Numbered from the stretch's first letter, positions 1-8,887 are shown. The stretch is 36,472 nucleotides of DNA from Cryobacterium adonitolivorans (GCF_004402695.1 NZ_SOFL01000021.1:22274-58745), one strand, 5' to 3'. Program-made: numbers and translations. The notes: generated from the sequence alone by a model not told the origin.

Positions 1-1
1 A

Positions 2-328
2 GTGATCGCCAAGTACTTCTTCGGCACCGAGCTTGAGGCCTTCGGCACCAATGGTTTGCTGGCCCTCGTGCCGGAGGGCACCGTGGCCGCCGTCAACCTG
101 AGCACCGGTTTGCTGATCGTGCACGGCTGGTTCTACGTTCTGTATTTGTTCGCCGACTTCCGCCTCTGGAGCATCATGCGCTGGCCTTTCCCCACCTTCC
201 TTCTGATCGCCCTTGGAGGCATCATCCCGTTCCTGTCCTTCTTCCTCGAGGTGAAGGTCGGCCAGCGCGTCACGGCCTACCTTGCCGCGCACCCGGTCGC
301 CGCGGTCGAAAGCGGGGTCCGCGCATGA
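2..328 (+). CDS. DUF3817 family membrane protein (5' end missing)
   Basis: This is the C-terminal 108 residues of a small integral membrane protein; the reading frame is open at the window edge, so the true start lies upstream. The visible part has the conserved stretch [20 protein letters not shown], a second hydrophobic segment ([12 protein letters not shown]) and a third ([19 protein letters not shown]), the usual pattern of DUF3817 proteins, which have a membrane role of unknown mechanism. Its TGA overlaps the ATG of guaA (ATGA), so the two are probably translationally coupled. Family membership is by recognition of the motif pattern; the biochemical function is unknown. Confidence 0.8.
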   Translation: MIAKYFFGTELEAFGTNGLLALVPEGTVAAVNLSTGLLIVHGWFYVLYLFADFRLWSIMRWPFPTFLLIALGGIIPFLSFFLEVKVGQRVTAYLAAHPVAAVESGVRA

Positions 329-2004
329 GCGCCGTGAACCCGATGGACGTCGTGGGAGCCGAGGGCGCCGAGGGCGCCGAGGGCCTCGAAAACCTGATCG
401 GCACCGAGGAAGGCACCGCTCCCGTAGCGGCGTCCGGCGTCAGCCGCCCGGTGCTCGTGGTCGACTTCGGCGCGCAGTACGCGCAGCTGATCGCCCGGCG
501 CGTGCGCGAGGCATCCGTGTACTCGGAGATCGTGGCGCACTCGATCACTGCCGCGGAGGTGGCCGAGAAGAACCCGATCGGCATCGTGCTCTCCGGTGGA
601 CCGTCCAGCGTCTACGCCGACGGCGCCCCCGCCTTCGACTCGGCCATCTTCGATCTCGGCATCCCGGTGCTGGGCATCTGCTACGGCTTCCAGGTGATGG
701 CCACCGCCCTCGGCGGCGAGGTCTCGCACACCGGCCAGCGCGAATACGGCTCCACCCCGGTGGTCGTCTCCGACAGCGTCAACGCGCTGCTCGCCGACCA
801 GCCCGCCGAGCAGGCCGTGTGGATGAGCCACGGCGACTCGGTGTCCAAGGCCCCCGACGGCTTCACGGTGCTCGCCTCCACGGTGTCGACCCCGGTCGCC
901 GCGTTCGCCAACGACGAGCGCAAGCTCTACGGCGTGCAGTGGCACCCCGAGGTCAAGCACTCCGCGCACGGCCAGCACGTTCTGGAGAACTTCCTGCACC
1001 GCGCCGCCGGCATCCCCGCCGACTGGAACAGCGGCAACGTCATCGCCGAGCAGGTCGCGCTGATCCAGGCCCAGGTCGGCACCGGCAAGGTCATCTGCGG
1101 GCTCTCCGGCGGGGTCGACTCCGCCGTCGCGGCCGCCCTGGTGCACAAGGCCATCGGCGACCAGCTGGTGTGCGTGTTCGTGGACCACGGCCTGCTGCGC
1201 GAGGACGAGCGTCGCCAGGTCGAAGAGGACTACGTGAAGGCCACCGGCATCCGCCTCGTCACGGTGGATGTGCGCGAGCAGTTCATCTCCGCCCTCGCCG
1301 GGGTCAGCGACCCGGAGACCAAGCGCAAGATCATCGGCCGCGAGTTCATCCGCACCTTCGAGCAGGCTCAGGCCGAGCTCATCAAGGAGGCCGCCGAGAT
1401 CGACGGCGACCCGATCCGGTTCCTCGTGCAGGGCACCCTGTACCCCGACGTCGTCGAGTCCGGCGGCGGCAGCGGCACCGCCAACATCAAGAGCCACCAC
1501 AACGTGGGTGGCCTGCCCGAGGACCTGCAGTTCGAGCTCGTCGAGCCGCTGCGCGCCCTGTTCAAGGACGAGGTGCGGGCCATCGGTGCCGAGCTGGGCC
1601 TGCCCGCCGAGATCGTGCAACGCCAGCCGTTCCCCGGACCCGGCCTGGGCATCCGCATCGTCGGTGTGGTCACCCAGGAGCGCCTGGACCTGCTGCGTCA
1701 GGCGGATGCGATCGTGCGCGCCGAACTGACCGCCGCCGGCCTGGACCGGGAGATCTGGCAGTGCCCCGTGGTGCTGCTCGCCGACGTACGCTCGGTGGGC
1801 GTGCAGGGCGATGGCCGCACCTACGGCCACCCGATCGTGCTGCGCCCGGTGTCCTCAGAGGACGCCATGACGGCCGACTGGACCCGCCTGCCGTACGACC
1901 TGCTCGCGAAGATCTCCAACCGCATCACCAACGAGGTCGACGGTGTCAACCGCGTGGTGCTCGACGTCACGTCGAAGCCGCCGGGGACCATCGAGTGGGA
2001 GTAG
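325..2004 (+). CDS. guaA: GMP synthase (glutamine-hydrolysing)
   Basis: Converts XMP to GMP using glutamine and ATP, the last step of guanine nucleotide synthesis in the cytoplasm. The class I amidotransferase domain spans about residues 42-230, with nucleophile Cys119 in GICYGFQ and His207/Glu209 in QWHPE. The ATP pyrophosphatase domain follows, with P-loop SGGVDS at 261-266, and the C-terminal dimerisation domain ends in the typical GTIEWE. At 559 aa it is longer than the usual ~520 aa because about 40 residues precede the conserved [14 protein letters not shown] start. That extension contains a [10 protein letters not shown] repeat. The ATG at 325 was chosen because it overlaps the upstream stop; a later GTG near the domain start is possible. 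A hairpin follows the stop. Confidence 0.97.
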   Translation: MSAVNPMDVVGAEGAEGAEGLENLIGTEEGTAPVAASGVSRPVLVVDFGAQYAQLIARRVREASVYSEIVAHSITAAEVAEKNPIGIVLSGGPSSVYADGAPAFDSAIFDLGIPVLGICYGFQVMATALGGEVSHTGQREYGSTPVVVSDSVNALLADQPAEQAVWMSHGDSVSKAPDGFTVLASTVSTPVAAFANDERKLYGVQWHPEVKHSAHGQHVLENFLHRAAGIPADWNSGNVIAEQVALIQAQVGTGKVICGLSGGVDSAVAAALVHKAIGDQLVCVFVDHGLLREDERRQVEEDYVKATGIRLVTVDVREQFISALAGVSDPETKRKIIGREFIRTFEQAQAELIKEAAEIDGDPIRFLVQGTLYPDVVESGGGSGTANIKSHHNVGGLPEDLQFELVEPLRALFKDEVRAIGAELGLPAEIVQRQPFPGPGLGIRIVGVVTQERLDLLRQADAIVRAELTAAGLDREIWQCPVVLLADVRSVGVQGDGRTYGHPIVLRPVSSEDAMTADWTRLPYDLLAKISNRITNEVDGVNRVVLDVTSKPPGTIEWE

Positions 2005-2028
2005 GCGTCCCGCCGCTCCCGTAGCACC

Positions 2029-2061
2029 GGAAGCACCCTCGCCCTGCGCGAGGGTGCTTCC
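2029..2061 (+). terminator. Intrinsic-type terminator hairpin after guaA
   Basis: A perfect 14-bp inverted repeat (2029-2042 with 2048-2061) encloses a 5-nt loop, 24 nt after the guaA stop. There is no strong T-run (gtcgtt follows), as is common in actinobacteria. Confidence 0.75.
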
Positions 2062-2092
2062 GTCGTTAGCCCTCGGCGCGGTATGCGGGTCA

Positions 2093-2134
2093 GGCGCCGT
2101 TATGCGCCTGGCGCGCCACCCGCATAACGGCGCC
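2093..2134. repeat. 14-bp perfect inverted repeat, 14-nt spacer
   Basis: GGCGCCGTTATGCG (2093-2106) is repeated in inverse at 2121-2134. The spacer is itself rich in GGCGCGCC. The element lies between two terminator hairpins in the convergent guaA/Bax1-I gap. It could be a third terminator, a dispersed intergenic palindrome or a binding site; the sequence does not decide between these. Confidence 0.7.
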
Positions 2135-2178
2135 GTGCCCGCGTAGCCCGAATTGCGCTCTGGCGACCGCGAGACGAC

Positions 2179-2211
2179 GAAAGGGCCGGCCCGTGGTGGG
2201 CCGGCCCTTTC
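2179..2211 (-). terminator. Terminator for the Bax1-I gene
   Basis: A perfect 14-bp stem (2179-2192 / 2198-2211, loop GTGGT) lies 19 nt beyond the stop of the minus-strand gene ending at 2230. On the minus strand the arm ends in CTTTCGTCGTC. The symmetric form may also stop plus-strand transcripts. Confidence 0.8.
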
Positions 2212-2229
2212 GGGGTGTGCGAGGGGGCG

Positions 2230-3045
2230 CTACTCGCGGGCGATCATGAAGATGCGCAGCAGCTCGATGTAGAGCCACACGACGGTGACCATGATGCCGA
2301 ACGCGCCGCTCCAGCCGTACTTGCGGGGAGCGCGGTTGTTGACGCCTTTCTGGATGAAGTCGAAGTCCAGCACCAGGGAGTACGCGGCCATGAGCACGGC
2401 CAGCACGCCGATGAGCAGGCCCAGCTTGATCTCGAAACCGGCGATCTCGATGCTGCCGCTGCGCATGCCGAACGCACCGTCAACGGCGCCGAACATCATC
2501 ATGCCGAAGTTGACCAGGGAGAAGACGGCGTAGCCGATCATGGCGACGAGGAACACCTTGGTAGCCCGCTTCGACGCGCGGATCTTGCCGCTGGAGAACA
2601 GGGCCAGGGTGACACCGACGACCACGAGGGTGGCGATGACCGCCTGCACGACCACGCCGGGAGCGATCTGCTCGAAGATGCGCGAGATGCCACCGACGAA
2701 CAGGCCCTCCAGCGCGGCGTAGGCGAGGATCAGGGGCGGCGACGGCTCCTTTTTGAAGGCGTTGACCAGGCCGAGCACGAGCCCGCCGATGGCACCGAGG
2801 ATGACCAGGAACGGCATCACCGGGGTGAGCACCCACGCTGTCGCCGCGGCGGCCAGGAGGATCGCGAAGGCCAGGACGGTCTTGCCGATCGTGTCCTCGT
2901 AGGTCATCCGGTCGGTGTCCTGCGAACCGGCGGAGGGTGAGTTGTACAGCGCCTGCAGGTCGTTGTCGGAGAGCACCTTGGACGTTGCAACGGCGCCCGG
3001 AGCGCCGAACGCGGCGTTTCTAAATGCGGGGTTGGAGGTAGCCAT
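2230..3045 (-). CDS. Bax1-I / YccA-family membrane protein
   Basis: A 271-residue polytopic membrane protein of the Bax inhibitor-1-like (Bax1-I, YccA) group found widely in actinobacteria; its precise role is unknown. About 60 polar residues containing DRMTYEDTI precede roughly seven hydrophobic segments, starting with IGKTVLAFAILLAAAATAW. The late segment SLVLDFDFIQKGVNNRAPRKYGW is typical of the family, and the C-terminus (YIELLRIFMIARE) matches the common form. The ATG at 3045 is preceded by AGGA eight bases upstream (gcaggaaaccATG). It is transcribed convergently to guaA, with strong hairpins between. An AT-rich pocket at about 3105-3135 probably holds its promoter. Confidence 0.9.
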   Translation of the reverse strand: MATSNPAFRNAAFGAPGAVATSKVLSDNDLQALYNSPSAGSQDTDRMTYEDTIGKTVLAFAILLAAAATAWVLTPVMPFLVILGAIGGLVLGLVNAFKKEPSPPLILAYAALEGLFVGGISRIFEQIAPGVVVQAVIATLVVVGVTLALFSSGKIRASKRATKVFLVAMIGYAVFSLVNFGMMMFGAVDGAFGMRSGSIEIAGFEIKLGLLIGVLAVLMAAYSLVLDFDFIQKGVNNRAPRKYGWSGAFGIMVTVVWLYIELLRIFMIARE

Positions 3046-3146
3046 GGTTTCCTGCCTAACAATCAGCTGGTGAGGGATGCGCGCCGGTGTTCGACGCGCG
3101 AGTCTGTACTTAAATCTACCGGATCAACCCGTAGTTTGCTGAGAGT

Positions 3147-3758
3147 CTACTCAGCCTTGGCGGGGCCGGGCAGGGCGGATGCGTCCGGCCCGGCCGGGAT
3201 CGTCGGCCCCGCTCTGTAGACCGGTTCCGCCGGTTCCGGCGCCTCCGCGCCGCCCGCTGCCGCCGCCTGCCTGGCGGTGATCCGGCGCCTGCGCCAGAGC
3301 GCCAACGCCCAACCCAGCCACGCGCAGGCCACACTGGCCACGGACCCGCTCACCAACCCGACCCAGTTCTGGCCGTACTCGTTCAGGGCGCCCTTGAGCA
3401 CGAAGCTCAGCGCGATCACCGGGATCAGCGCCAGGTAGCTGCGCCCCGGCCGGTGCCGGGCGAACAGCCATCCGGCCAGCAGCACCGCGAAGGCCCCCGC
3501 GAAGTCCGGCCCGGCGACGAGCACCAGCCCGGCCAGCAGGCACGGCAGGATCACGAGGAGCCGGCGCCAGAGAGCACCGGGCAGGATCAGCCAGCCAAGC
3601 AACTGCACGCAGGGCCCGACCAACAGGAACCACAGACTGTAGGTGCTGATCAGGTTGGTCAGGGCCACGCCGAGCACTATGGTGACCAAGCCCACCCCGT
3701 ACCGCCAGCGGGGGTCGCCCCAGCGCACGCGCGGGGTCGGCTCCATCCGAGTGCTCAT
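3147..3758 (-). CDS. Integral membrane protein of unknown function
   Basis: A 203-residue protein with about six hydrophobic segments, beginning with YGVGLVTIVLGVALTNLIS and including SLWFLLVGPCVQLLGWLIL, then a proline/alanine-rich cytoplasmic tail (PEPAEPVYRAGPTIPAG). I do not recognise a named family. An upstream in-frame ATG at 3806 would run into the coding start of the divergent gene at 3797, so the ATG at 3758 (MSTRMEPTP) is preferred; neither start has a clear ribosome binding site. The stop is 101 nt upstream of the Bax1-I start on the same strand, so co-transcription is possible. No function is assigned. Confidence 0.75.
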   Translation of the reverse strand: MSTRMEPTPRVRWGDPRWRYGVGLVTIVLGVALTNLISTYSLWFLLVGPCVQLLGWLILPGALWRRLLVILPCLLAGLVLVAGPDFAGAFAVLLAGWLFARHRPGRSYLALIPVIALSFVLKGALNEYGQNWVGLVSGSVASVACAWLGWALALWRRRRITARQAAAAGGAEAPEPAEPVYRAGPTIPAGPDASALPGPAKAE

Positions 3759-3784
3759 AACCAAAGATTCTGGCAGGCCGCGGC

Positions 3785-3796
3785 TAATGTTGGGAC
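3785..3796 (+). promoter_or_regulatory. Leaderless -10 element (TAATGT-N6-ATG)
   Basis: TAATGT at 3785-3790 ends exactly six bases before the ATG at 3797, placing +1 at or next to the start codon. No Shine-Dalgarno sequence and no consensus -35 are seen. Confidence 0.6.
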
Positions 3797-4834
3797 ATGC
3801 CACCACTCGTGATCGCTCACCGCGGTGCCAGCGGCTACCGTCCGGAGCACACCGAGGCCGCGTACCGGCTCGCGTTCGCGCTGGGTGCCGACGCCGTGGA
3901 GCCCGACATCGTCGCCACCAAGGACGGCGTGCTGGTGGTGCGGCACGAGAACGAGATCTCGGGCACGACGGATGTGGCCGCCCACGCCGAATTCGCCGGC
4001 CGACGCACCGAAAAGGTCATCGACGGTGTAGCCCTGACCGGCTGGTTCACCGAAGACTTCACCTGGGCGGAGCTGCGCACCCTGCGCGCCCGCGAGCGGC
4101 TGCCCGCCCTGCGGGGCCTCAGCGCCAGCTTCGACGGGGTCTTCCCGATCCTGCGGTTGCGCGACGTGCTCCGCCTCGTCGACCGCGCGGAGGCGCCCCT
4201 GGACCGCGAGCTCGGCGTCGTCGCCGAGATCAAGCACGCCAGCTACTTCGAGTCCATCGGGCTGCCGCTGGACGAATTGTTCGCCGCCGAGGTCAACGAG
4301 GCCGGCTGGAACACCGGGGAGGGCCGGCTGACCATCGAGAGCTTCGAGCGCACCGTGCTGGCCCAGGTGCAGGCGCGCGGCGTTTTCGGCCGCCGGGTGT
4401 TCCTGCTCGAGGCCAGCGGAGCCCCCGCGGATCTCGTCGCCAGGTTCGGTGACCGGGCCACGACCTACGCGGAGTACCTCACCGACCTGGCGCTCTACCA
4501 GCTGGGCCATCAGGTCGACGGCATCAGCGTGCCCAAGTCCCTCATCCTCCACACCGGTGCCGACGGCAACGTCGACGGCGCCTCAGACCTGGTGGACGCC
4601 GCCCACGCCGCCGGCCTGGCGATCTACACCTGGACGCTGCGCCCGGAGAACCGGTTCCTCGCCCCCAGCTTCAGGGTCGGCACCCGCAAGGCCGACTTCG
4701 GCAACTGGCAGGCCGAGTTCCGCACGATCATGGACACCGGCATCGACGGCGTCTTCGCCGACCAGCCCGACCTGGCGGTCTTCGTTCGTGACGGGCTGCC
4801 CGCCGGGCTGCCGCATCCGCTCTCACCGGCCTGA
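3797..4834 (+). CDS. Glycerophosphodiester phosphodiesterase family protein
   Basis: A GDPD-fold phosphodiesterase expected to hydrolyse glycerophosphodiesters to glycerol-3-phosphate and an alcohol. The catalytic HRG is at residues 8-10 (VIAHRGASGYRPEHT), the metal ligands are Glu35 and Asp37 in VEPDIV, and the second catalytic His is at 50 in VVRHEN. Late motifs YTWTLRPEN and IDGVFADQPDLA complete the barrel. At 345 aa it is of the longer GlpQ-like type, which carries an insertion after the barrel start. No signal peptide is present, so it is probably cytoplasmic, unlike periplasmic GlpQ. The exact substrate cannot be read from sequence. It probably uses a leaderless transcript. Confidence 0.92.
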   Translation: MPPLVIAHRGASGYRPEHTEAAYRLAFALGADAVEPDIVATKDGVLVVRHENEISGTTDVAAHAEFAGRRTEKVIDGVALTGWFTEDFTWAELRTLRARERLPALRGLSASFDGVFPILRLRDVLRLVDRAEAPLDRELGVVAEIKHASYFESIGLPLDELFAAEVNEAGWNTGEGRLTIESFERTVLAQVQARGVFGRRVFLLEASGAPADLVARFGDRATTYAEYLTDLALYQLGHQVDGISVPKSLILHTGADGNVDGASDLVDAAHAAGLAIYTWTLRPENRFLAPSFRVGTRKADFGNWQAEFRTIMDTGIDGVFADQPDLAVFVRDGLPAGLPHPLSPA

Positions 4835-4873
4835 CGCCGTGCCCGCCGAGGGGCGGATGTCAGCGGCTGCGCC

Positions 4874-4888
4874 TAGAATTGGCTGGCC
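4874..4888 (+). promoter_or_regulatory. -10 element for pcrA (TAGAAT)
   Basis: TAGAAT at 4874-4879 lies nine bases before the pcrA ATG, giving a leader of only one to three bases. Confidence 0.5.
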
Positions 4889-7366
4889 ATGACTTTGTCT
4901 CCAGACCTGCCCAACGCCCCCGCGACCAGGTCGTCCGCGACCCCGATCATCCTCGACGGACGAGCGGGCCCCGACGCCGGTTCGCACGGCGGTTCAGAGC
5001 AGCAGAGCCCGCTCTTCGACGGCCTCAACCCGCAGCAGCTCGAGGCCGTGCGGTACCGCGGGCCCGCCCTGCTCATCGTCGCCGGCGCCGGCTCGGGCAA
5101 GACCAGCGTGCTCACCCGCCGGGTCGCCGGCCTGATCGAGAGCCGCGAGGCGTGGCCCAGCCAGATCCTCGCGATCACGTTCACCAACAAGGCCGCCGCC
5201 GAGATGCGCGAGCGGGTCAAGGCCCTGCTGGGCCAGGCGTCCGACGGTATGTGGATCAGCACCTTCCACTCCTCCTGCGTGCGCATCCTGCGCCGTGAGG
5301 CCGAGAGCGCGGGCCTGTCGGCGAACTTCAGCATCTACGACTCTGCCGACTCCAAGGTCACCATCAAGCGCATCATCAAGCAGCTCGACGCCGACACCCT
5401 CGGCTTCACGCCCGGCAACGTGGCGTCAAAGATCTCCAAGCTCAAGAACGAGTTGGCGGATGTCGACTCCTACGCCCGCAACGCGAACATGAGCGACCCG
5501 CAGGAGGTCATGTTCGTCGAAATCTTCCGCCAGTACACGCGACGACTGCGCGCGGCCAGCGCCCTCGACTTCGACGACCTGATCGGCGAGACCGTGTTCC
5601 TGTTCCGGGCCTTCCCCAAGGTCGCGGCGCTGTACCGGCGCCGGTTCCGGCACATCCTGGTCGACGAATACCAGGACACCAACCACGCCCAGTACGCGCT
5701 GGTGCGCGAGCTCACCCGCCCGATCGACGCCGAACTGGCCGACGACATGGAGGACCAAGGCCTGCACGTGAAGAACCTGCAGGACACCTCCGGGCAGATT
5801 CCCGGTGCCAGCCTGACCGTGGTCGGCGATTCCGACCAGTCCATCTACGCGTTCCGTGGCGCCTCCAGCCGCAACATCACCGAGTTCGAACGGGACTTCC
5901 CCGGCACCAAGGTGATCCTGCTGGAGCAGAACTACCGCTCAACCCAGAACATCCTCTCGGCCGCGAACGCCGTGATCGGCAACAACTTCGACCGCCGCGA
6001 GAAGCGGCTCTGGAGCGCCGGCGGCGACGGTGAGAAGATCGTGGGCTACACCGCGTACAACGGGCACGACGAGGCCCAGTTCGTCGCAGACGAGATCGAG
6101 GTGCTGCACCGCGCCGGCATGGCCTACCGCGACATGGCGGTGTTTTACCGCACCAACGCGCAGACCCGTGCGCTGGAAGAGATCCTGGTGCGCGCCGCGG
6201 TGCCGTACCGCGTCGTCGGCGGCACCAAGTTCTACGAACGCGCCGAGATCAAGGATGCGCTGGCCTACCTCGTCGCCGTGGCCAACCCGCTGGACGAACT
6301 GGCGCTCCGCCGTATCCTGAACACCCCGAAGCGCGGCATCGGCCCGGCCACCGAGACCCAGCTGGCCAGCTTCGCCGAGACCAACGGCATCTCCTTCCGC
6401 CAGGCCATGCGCGATTCCGGCGGCCTGGGCCTGGGCCCCAAGGTGACCGGGGCCATCCTGAAGCTGGCCACCCTGCTCGACACCGCCGCGCTCAGCCTCG
6501 ACCCGGAGAACCCGGCCGGGGTCTCCAACGTCAGCGACCTGCTCACCTTCCTGCTTGACGGCAGCGGCCTGCTCGCGGTGCTGCGGGCCAGCCGCGACGC
6601 GCAAGACGAGGTTCGGGCGGAGAACATCGAGGAGCTCGTCGCCCAGACCAAGGACTTCAACCGGGAGAACCCCGATTCCGGCCTGGTCGACTTCCTCACC
6701 CAGGTGTCCCTCGTCGCCGCCGCGGACGACCTCGACGACGCCTCCGGCACCGTGTCGCTGATGACGCTGCACACCGCCAAGGGCCTGGAGTACGAGGCCG
6801 TGTTCCTCACCGGCGTCGAGGAGGGGCTGCTGCCGCACCAGATGTCGGCCGGCGAACCCGGCGGACCCGCCGAAGAACGACGCCTCTTCTACGTGGGCAT
6901 CACCCGTGCACGACAGCGGCTGTACCTGTCGCTGGCGATGACCCGCGCCCAGTTCGGTGAGGTCAACGTGGCCATGCCCAGCCGTTACCTGCAGGAGATC
7001 CCGGCCGCCCTGATCGACTGGAAGCAGTCGCCGGGCATGGCCAACTCCCGCGGCGGCACCCAGCCCCGGGCGCTCAACGCGCGCCGCGACGGCGGCGGCT
7101 TCGGCAGCCGCAGCGGCACTCCGGGCCAGCTGCCGCCGGCGCCCAAGCCGAAGACCGAGTGGGCCAACCGCATCACCGCGCAGGTGCGCGACAACGGCGA
7201 CCTCACCCTCAACGCCGGCGACCGCATCCGTCACGTCGACTTCGGTGACGGGCGGGTCAATCAGGTCACCGGGGAGGGCACGAAGCGCATCGCGCATGTG
7301 CAGTTCGACACCACTGGGGCAAAGAAACTGCTGATCAAGGTCGCCCCGATCGAGAAGATCGAGTGA
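4889..7366 (+). CDS. pcrA: ATP-dependent DNA helicase PcrA/UvrD
   Basis: Superfamily 1A 3'-5' helicase acting in nucleotide excision repair and in clearing replication-transcription conflicts. Order of motifs: Q-motif LNPQQLEAV (46-54), Walker A GAGSGKT (66-72), TFTNKAA, Walker B DEYQDT (259-264), GDSDQSIYAFRGA (313-325), QNYRST (347-352), then TLHTAKGLEYEAVFLTG and FYVGITRARQRLY in domain 2A. The C-terminal tail ends in the Tudor-like fold (VDFGDGRVNQVTGEG... KVAPIEKIE) that binds RNA polymerase in PcrA. Oddities are a ~43-residue polar N-terminal extension and an acidic insert of about 30 residues (279-309) between Walker B and motif III. Length 825 aa is slightly above family average. The stop overlaps the next start. 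Confidence 0.97.
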   Translation: MTLSPDLPNAPATRSSATPIILDGRAGPDAGSHGGSEQQSPLFDGLNPQQLEAVRYRGPALLIVAGAGSGKTSVLTRRVAGLIESREAWPSQILAITFTNKAAAEMRERVKALLGQASDGMWISTFHSSCVRILRREAESAGLSANFSIYDSADSKVTIKRIIKQLDADTLGFTPGNVASKISKLKNELADVDSYARNANMSDPQEVMFVEIFRQYTRRLRAASALDFDDLIGETVFLFRAFPKVAALYRRRFRHILVDEYQDTNHAQYALVRELTRPIDAELADDMEDQGLHVKNLQDTSGQIPGASLTVVGDSDQSIYAFRGASSRNITEFERDFPGTKVILLEQNYRSTQNILSAANAVIGNNFDRREKRLWSAGGDGEKIVGYTAYNGHDEAQFVADEIEVLHRAGMAYRDMAVFYRTNAQTRALEEILVRAAVPYRVVGGTKFYERAEIKDALAYLVAVANPLDELALRRILNTPKRGIGPATETQLASFAETNGISFRQAMRDSGGLGLGPKVTGAILKLATLLDTAALSLDPENPAGVSNVSDLLTFLLDGSGLLAVLRASRDAQDEVRAENIEELVAQTKDFNRENPDSGLVDFLTQVSLVAAADDLDDASGTVSLMTLHTAKGLEYEAVFLTGVEEGLLPHQMSAGEPGGPAEERRLFYVGITRARQRLYLSLAMTRAQFGEVNVAMPSRYLQEIPAALIDWKQSPGMANSRGGTQPRALNARRDGGGFGSRSGTPGQLPPAPKPKTEWANRITAQVRDNGDLTLNAGDRIRHVDFGDGRVNQVTGEGTKRIAHVQFDTTGAKKLLIKVAPIEKIE

Positions 7367-8466
7367 CGGCCCCGAACCACGACGATTCAGCGGATGCCCG
7401 CTCCCGGCCCGAAAGCCTGAGGCAGTGGTCACGGTCGCTGCGCGCCCTCGACCTGGAGGTCGCCACCCGGGCGACGCTGGCCATGGTGATTCCGCTCATT
7501 GTGCTGGTGCTCGTGGGGCGCATCGACTGGGCGGTGTACGCGTCGTTCGGCGGTATGACGGCTCTGTTCGGGCGCAGCGAACCGTACCGGCTGCGGGCCC
7601 GGTCGGTGAGCGTGGCGGCCGTCGGGATGGTCGGCAGCATCGGTTTTGGGCTCATACTGGCCGTCTTCGGGGCGCCTCTCGGCCTGCTGACCGCGGGCCT
7701 GATCGTGGTGTTGGTTCTCGGGGTGCTGCTTGTCAACACGATGGGACTGTTCCCTAGCACCGCGCTGTTCTTCGTGTTCGCCTACACAGTGTGCGCCCAG
7801 GTGCCCACCGAGCCCGACCAGGTGCTGAGCCGGCTGCTGGTGGGCCTGGTCGGTGCCGCCTTCGCCTGGATGGTGACCATGTCGGGCTGGTTGCTGCGCC
7901 GGGCCGCGCCGGAACGCTCGGCTCCGCTGTTCAAGCGGCTGCCGCGGCAGCCGCGCGTCAACCCGGCCGCGTACCGTGACGGCCGCGTCTGGCTGTCGAT
8001 CGGGCAGATGGTGGTGGGCAGTCTGGTCGCCGGCGGCCTGGCCATCCTCGTGGGCATCGGGCATCCGTACTGGGCGGTCGTGAGCGTGGTGGCGGTGATG
8101 CCGCCGCCCGGCGCCAGGCACTCCACCTCCCGCGCCTTCCATCGCATCTTCGGCACCGCGCTCGGGGTCCTCGTCACAGCGTTGGTGCTCGTGCCAGGGC
8201 CACCCGTCTGGGTGCTGATCCTGGTGATCGCGATCGGCCAGTTCGGCGCCGAGATCCTGATCGGCAAGCACTATGGTGCTGCGCTGCTATTCATCACGCC
8301 GCTGGCGCTGACGGTGTCGCACCTGGGCAGTCCGGTGCCGGTGTCGGAGCTTCTGGTGGACCGGGTCGTGGAAACGGCGCTGGGCGGTGCCGTCGCCGTG
8401 ATCCTCGTGGTGGCCACCCGCGCCGGCCTGGCCCGGGCAACCCGCCGGTCGGCCGTCACCCCCTGA
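7363..8466 (+). CDS. FUSC-family (fusaric acid resistance-like) membrane protein
   Basis: A 367-residue integral membrane protein of the FUSC family, related to aromatic-acid efflux and aluminium-activated malate transporter-like proteins. A hydrophobic N-terminal half has about five segments, from LAMVIPLIVLVLVG to FAWMVTMSGWLL. A basic linker (KRLPRQPRVNPAAYRDG) leads to a second block with the FUSC_2 signature HPYWAVVSVVAVM near residue 230, then about four more segments. The GTG start overlaps the pcrA stop (GTGA), so the gene is probably translated by coupling. Whether it exports a drug or a metabolite cannot be told; co-operonic placement with pcrA suggests no clear role. Confidence 0.88.
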   Translation: MTAPNHDDSADARSRPESLRQWSRSLRALDLEVATRATLAMVIPLIVLVLVGRIDWAVYASFGGMTALFGRSEPYRLRARSVSVAAVGMVGSIGFGLILAVFGAPLGLLTAGLIVVLVLGVLLVNTMGLFPSTALFFVFAYTVCAQVPTEPDQVLSRLLVGLVGAAFAWMVTMSGWLLRRAAPERSAPLFKRLPRQPRVNPAAYRDGRVWLSIGQMVVGSLVAGGLAILVGIGHPYWAVVSVVAVMPPPGARHSTSRAFHRIFGTALGVLVTALVLVPGPPVWVLILVIAIGQFGAEILIGKHYGAALLFITPLALTVSHLGSPVPVSELLVDRVVETALGGAVAVILVVATRAGLARATRRSAVTP

Positions 8467-8474
8467 TCGACGCC

Positions 8475-8503
8475 TTGTCGGCGACCACCGACGAAGGTAC
8501 GGT
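8475..8503 (+). promoter_or_regulatory. Promoter for the acidic small protein gene
   Basis: TTGTCG (8475-8480), 17-nt spacer, TACGGT (8498-8503). This is a good sigma-A/HrdB-type match, giving a 5' leader of about 80 nt. Confidence 0.55.
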
Positions 8504-8593
8504 GTCCTGCATTGGAACCCGCGCGCTGCAGCCGCCCGGTCATCAACTCCCCGCACATCTCAACGCCGGCGCACGTCCGAAGGAGGCTCGATC

Positions 8594-8812
8594 ATGACCC
8601 ACGATTCCAACGGGTGGCCGCACGACCCCGAAGCGCTGGCCGATAACCGCGCCGTCGACGACCTGGAGATCCCCACAGACGAGGAGCTGCTCCCCGAGGC
8701 GGAGTACACCGCGCCGACCGTGGAAACCACCGACGAGTGGGGCGACGACGCCGACAACCGACTTGTCGACCTGGGCGAGGACACCGACGACGACGAGGTC
8801 CTGGACCACTGA
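8594..8812 (+). CDS. Small very acidic protein, function unknown
   Basis: A 72-residue soluble protein with Asp/Glu making up roughly a third of its residues and very few basic ones (DDLEIPTDEELLPEAEY; the end is GEDTDDDEVLDH). It has no hydrophobic segment, no cysteine and no recognisable domain. It looks like a real gene: a strong ribosome binding site (AAGGAGG, seven to eight bases before ATG) and a good promoter with a 17-bp spacer precede it. It is separated from the FUSC gene by 127 nt. I know of similar short acidic actinobacterial proteins without assigned function; I do not propose a role. Confidence 0.8.
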   Translation: MTHDSNGWPHDPEALADNRAVDDLEIPTDEELLPEAEYTAPTVETTDEWGDDADNRLVDLGEDTDDDEVLDH

Positions 8813-8887
8813 CCCTGGTCGGGCGGTGCGGCTGCGTTGCGCCCGGGCGACCTGCTCGTTGAGGGCCTCGTGCAGCTGACGGCCGTT

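Noticed and set aside
277..1830. 517-codon open frame antisense to guaA
   Set aside because: It mirrors guaA; GC-rich third positions create long antisense frames. Its His/Gly/Ala/Asp/Val-rich composition matches no family.
3759..3806. Longer start (ATG 3806) for the minus-strand membrane protein
   Set aside because: It would overlap the start of the divergent phosphodiesterase gene and adds residues without family support.
5939..7432. 497-codon open frame antisense to pcrA
   Set aside because: Same cause; low-complexity composition and fully covered by pcrA.
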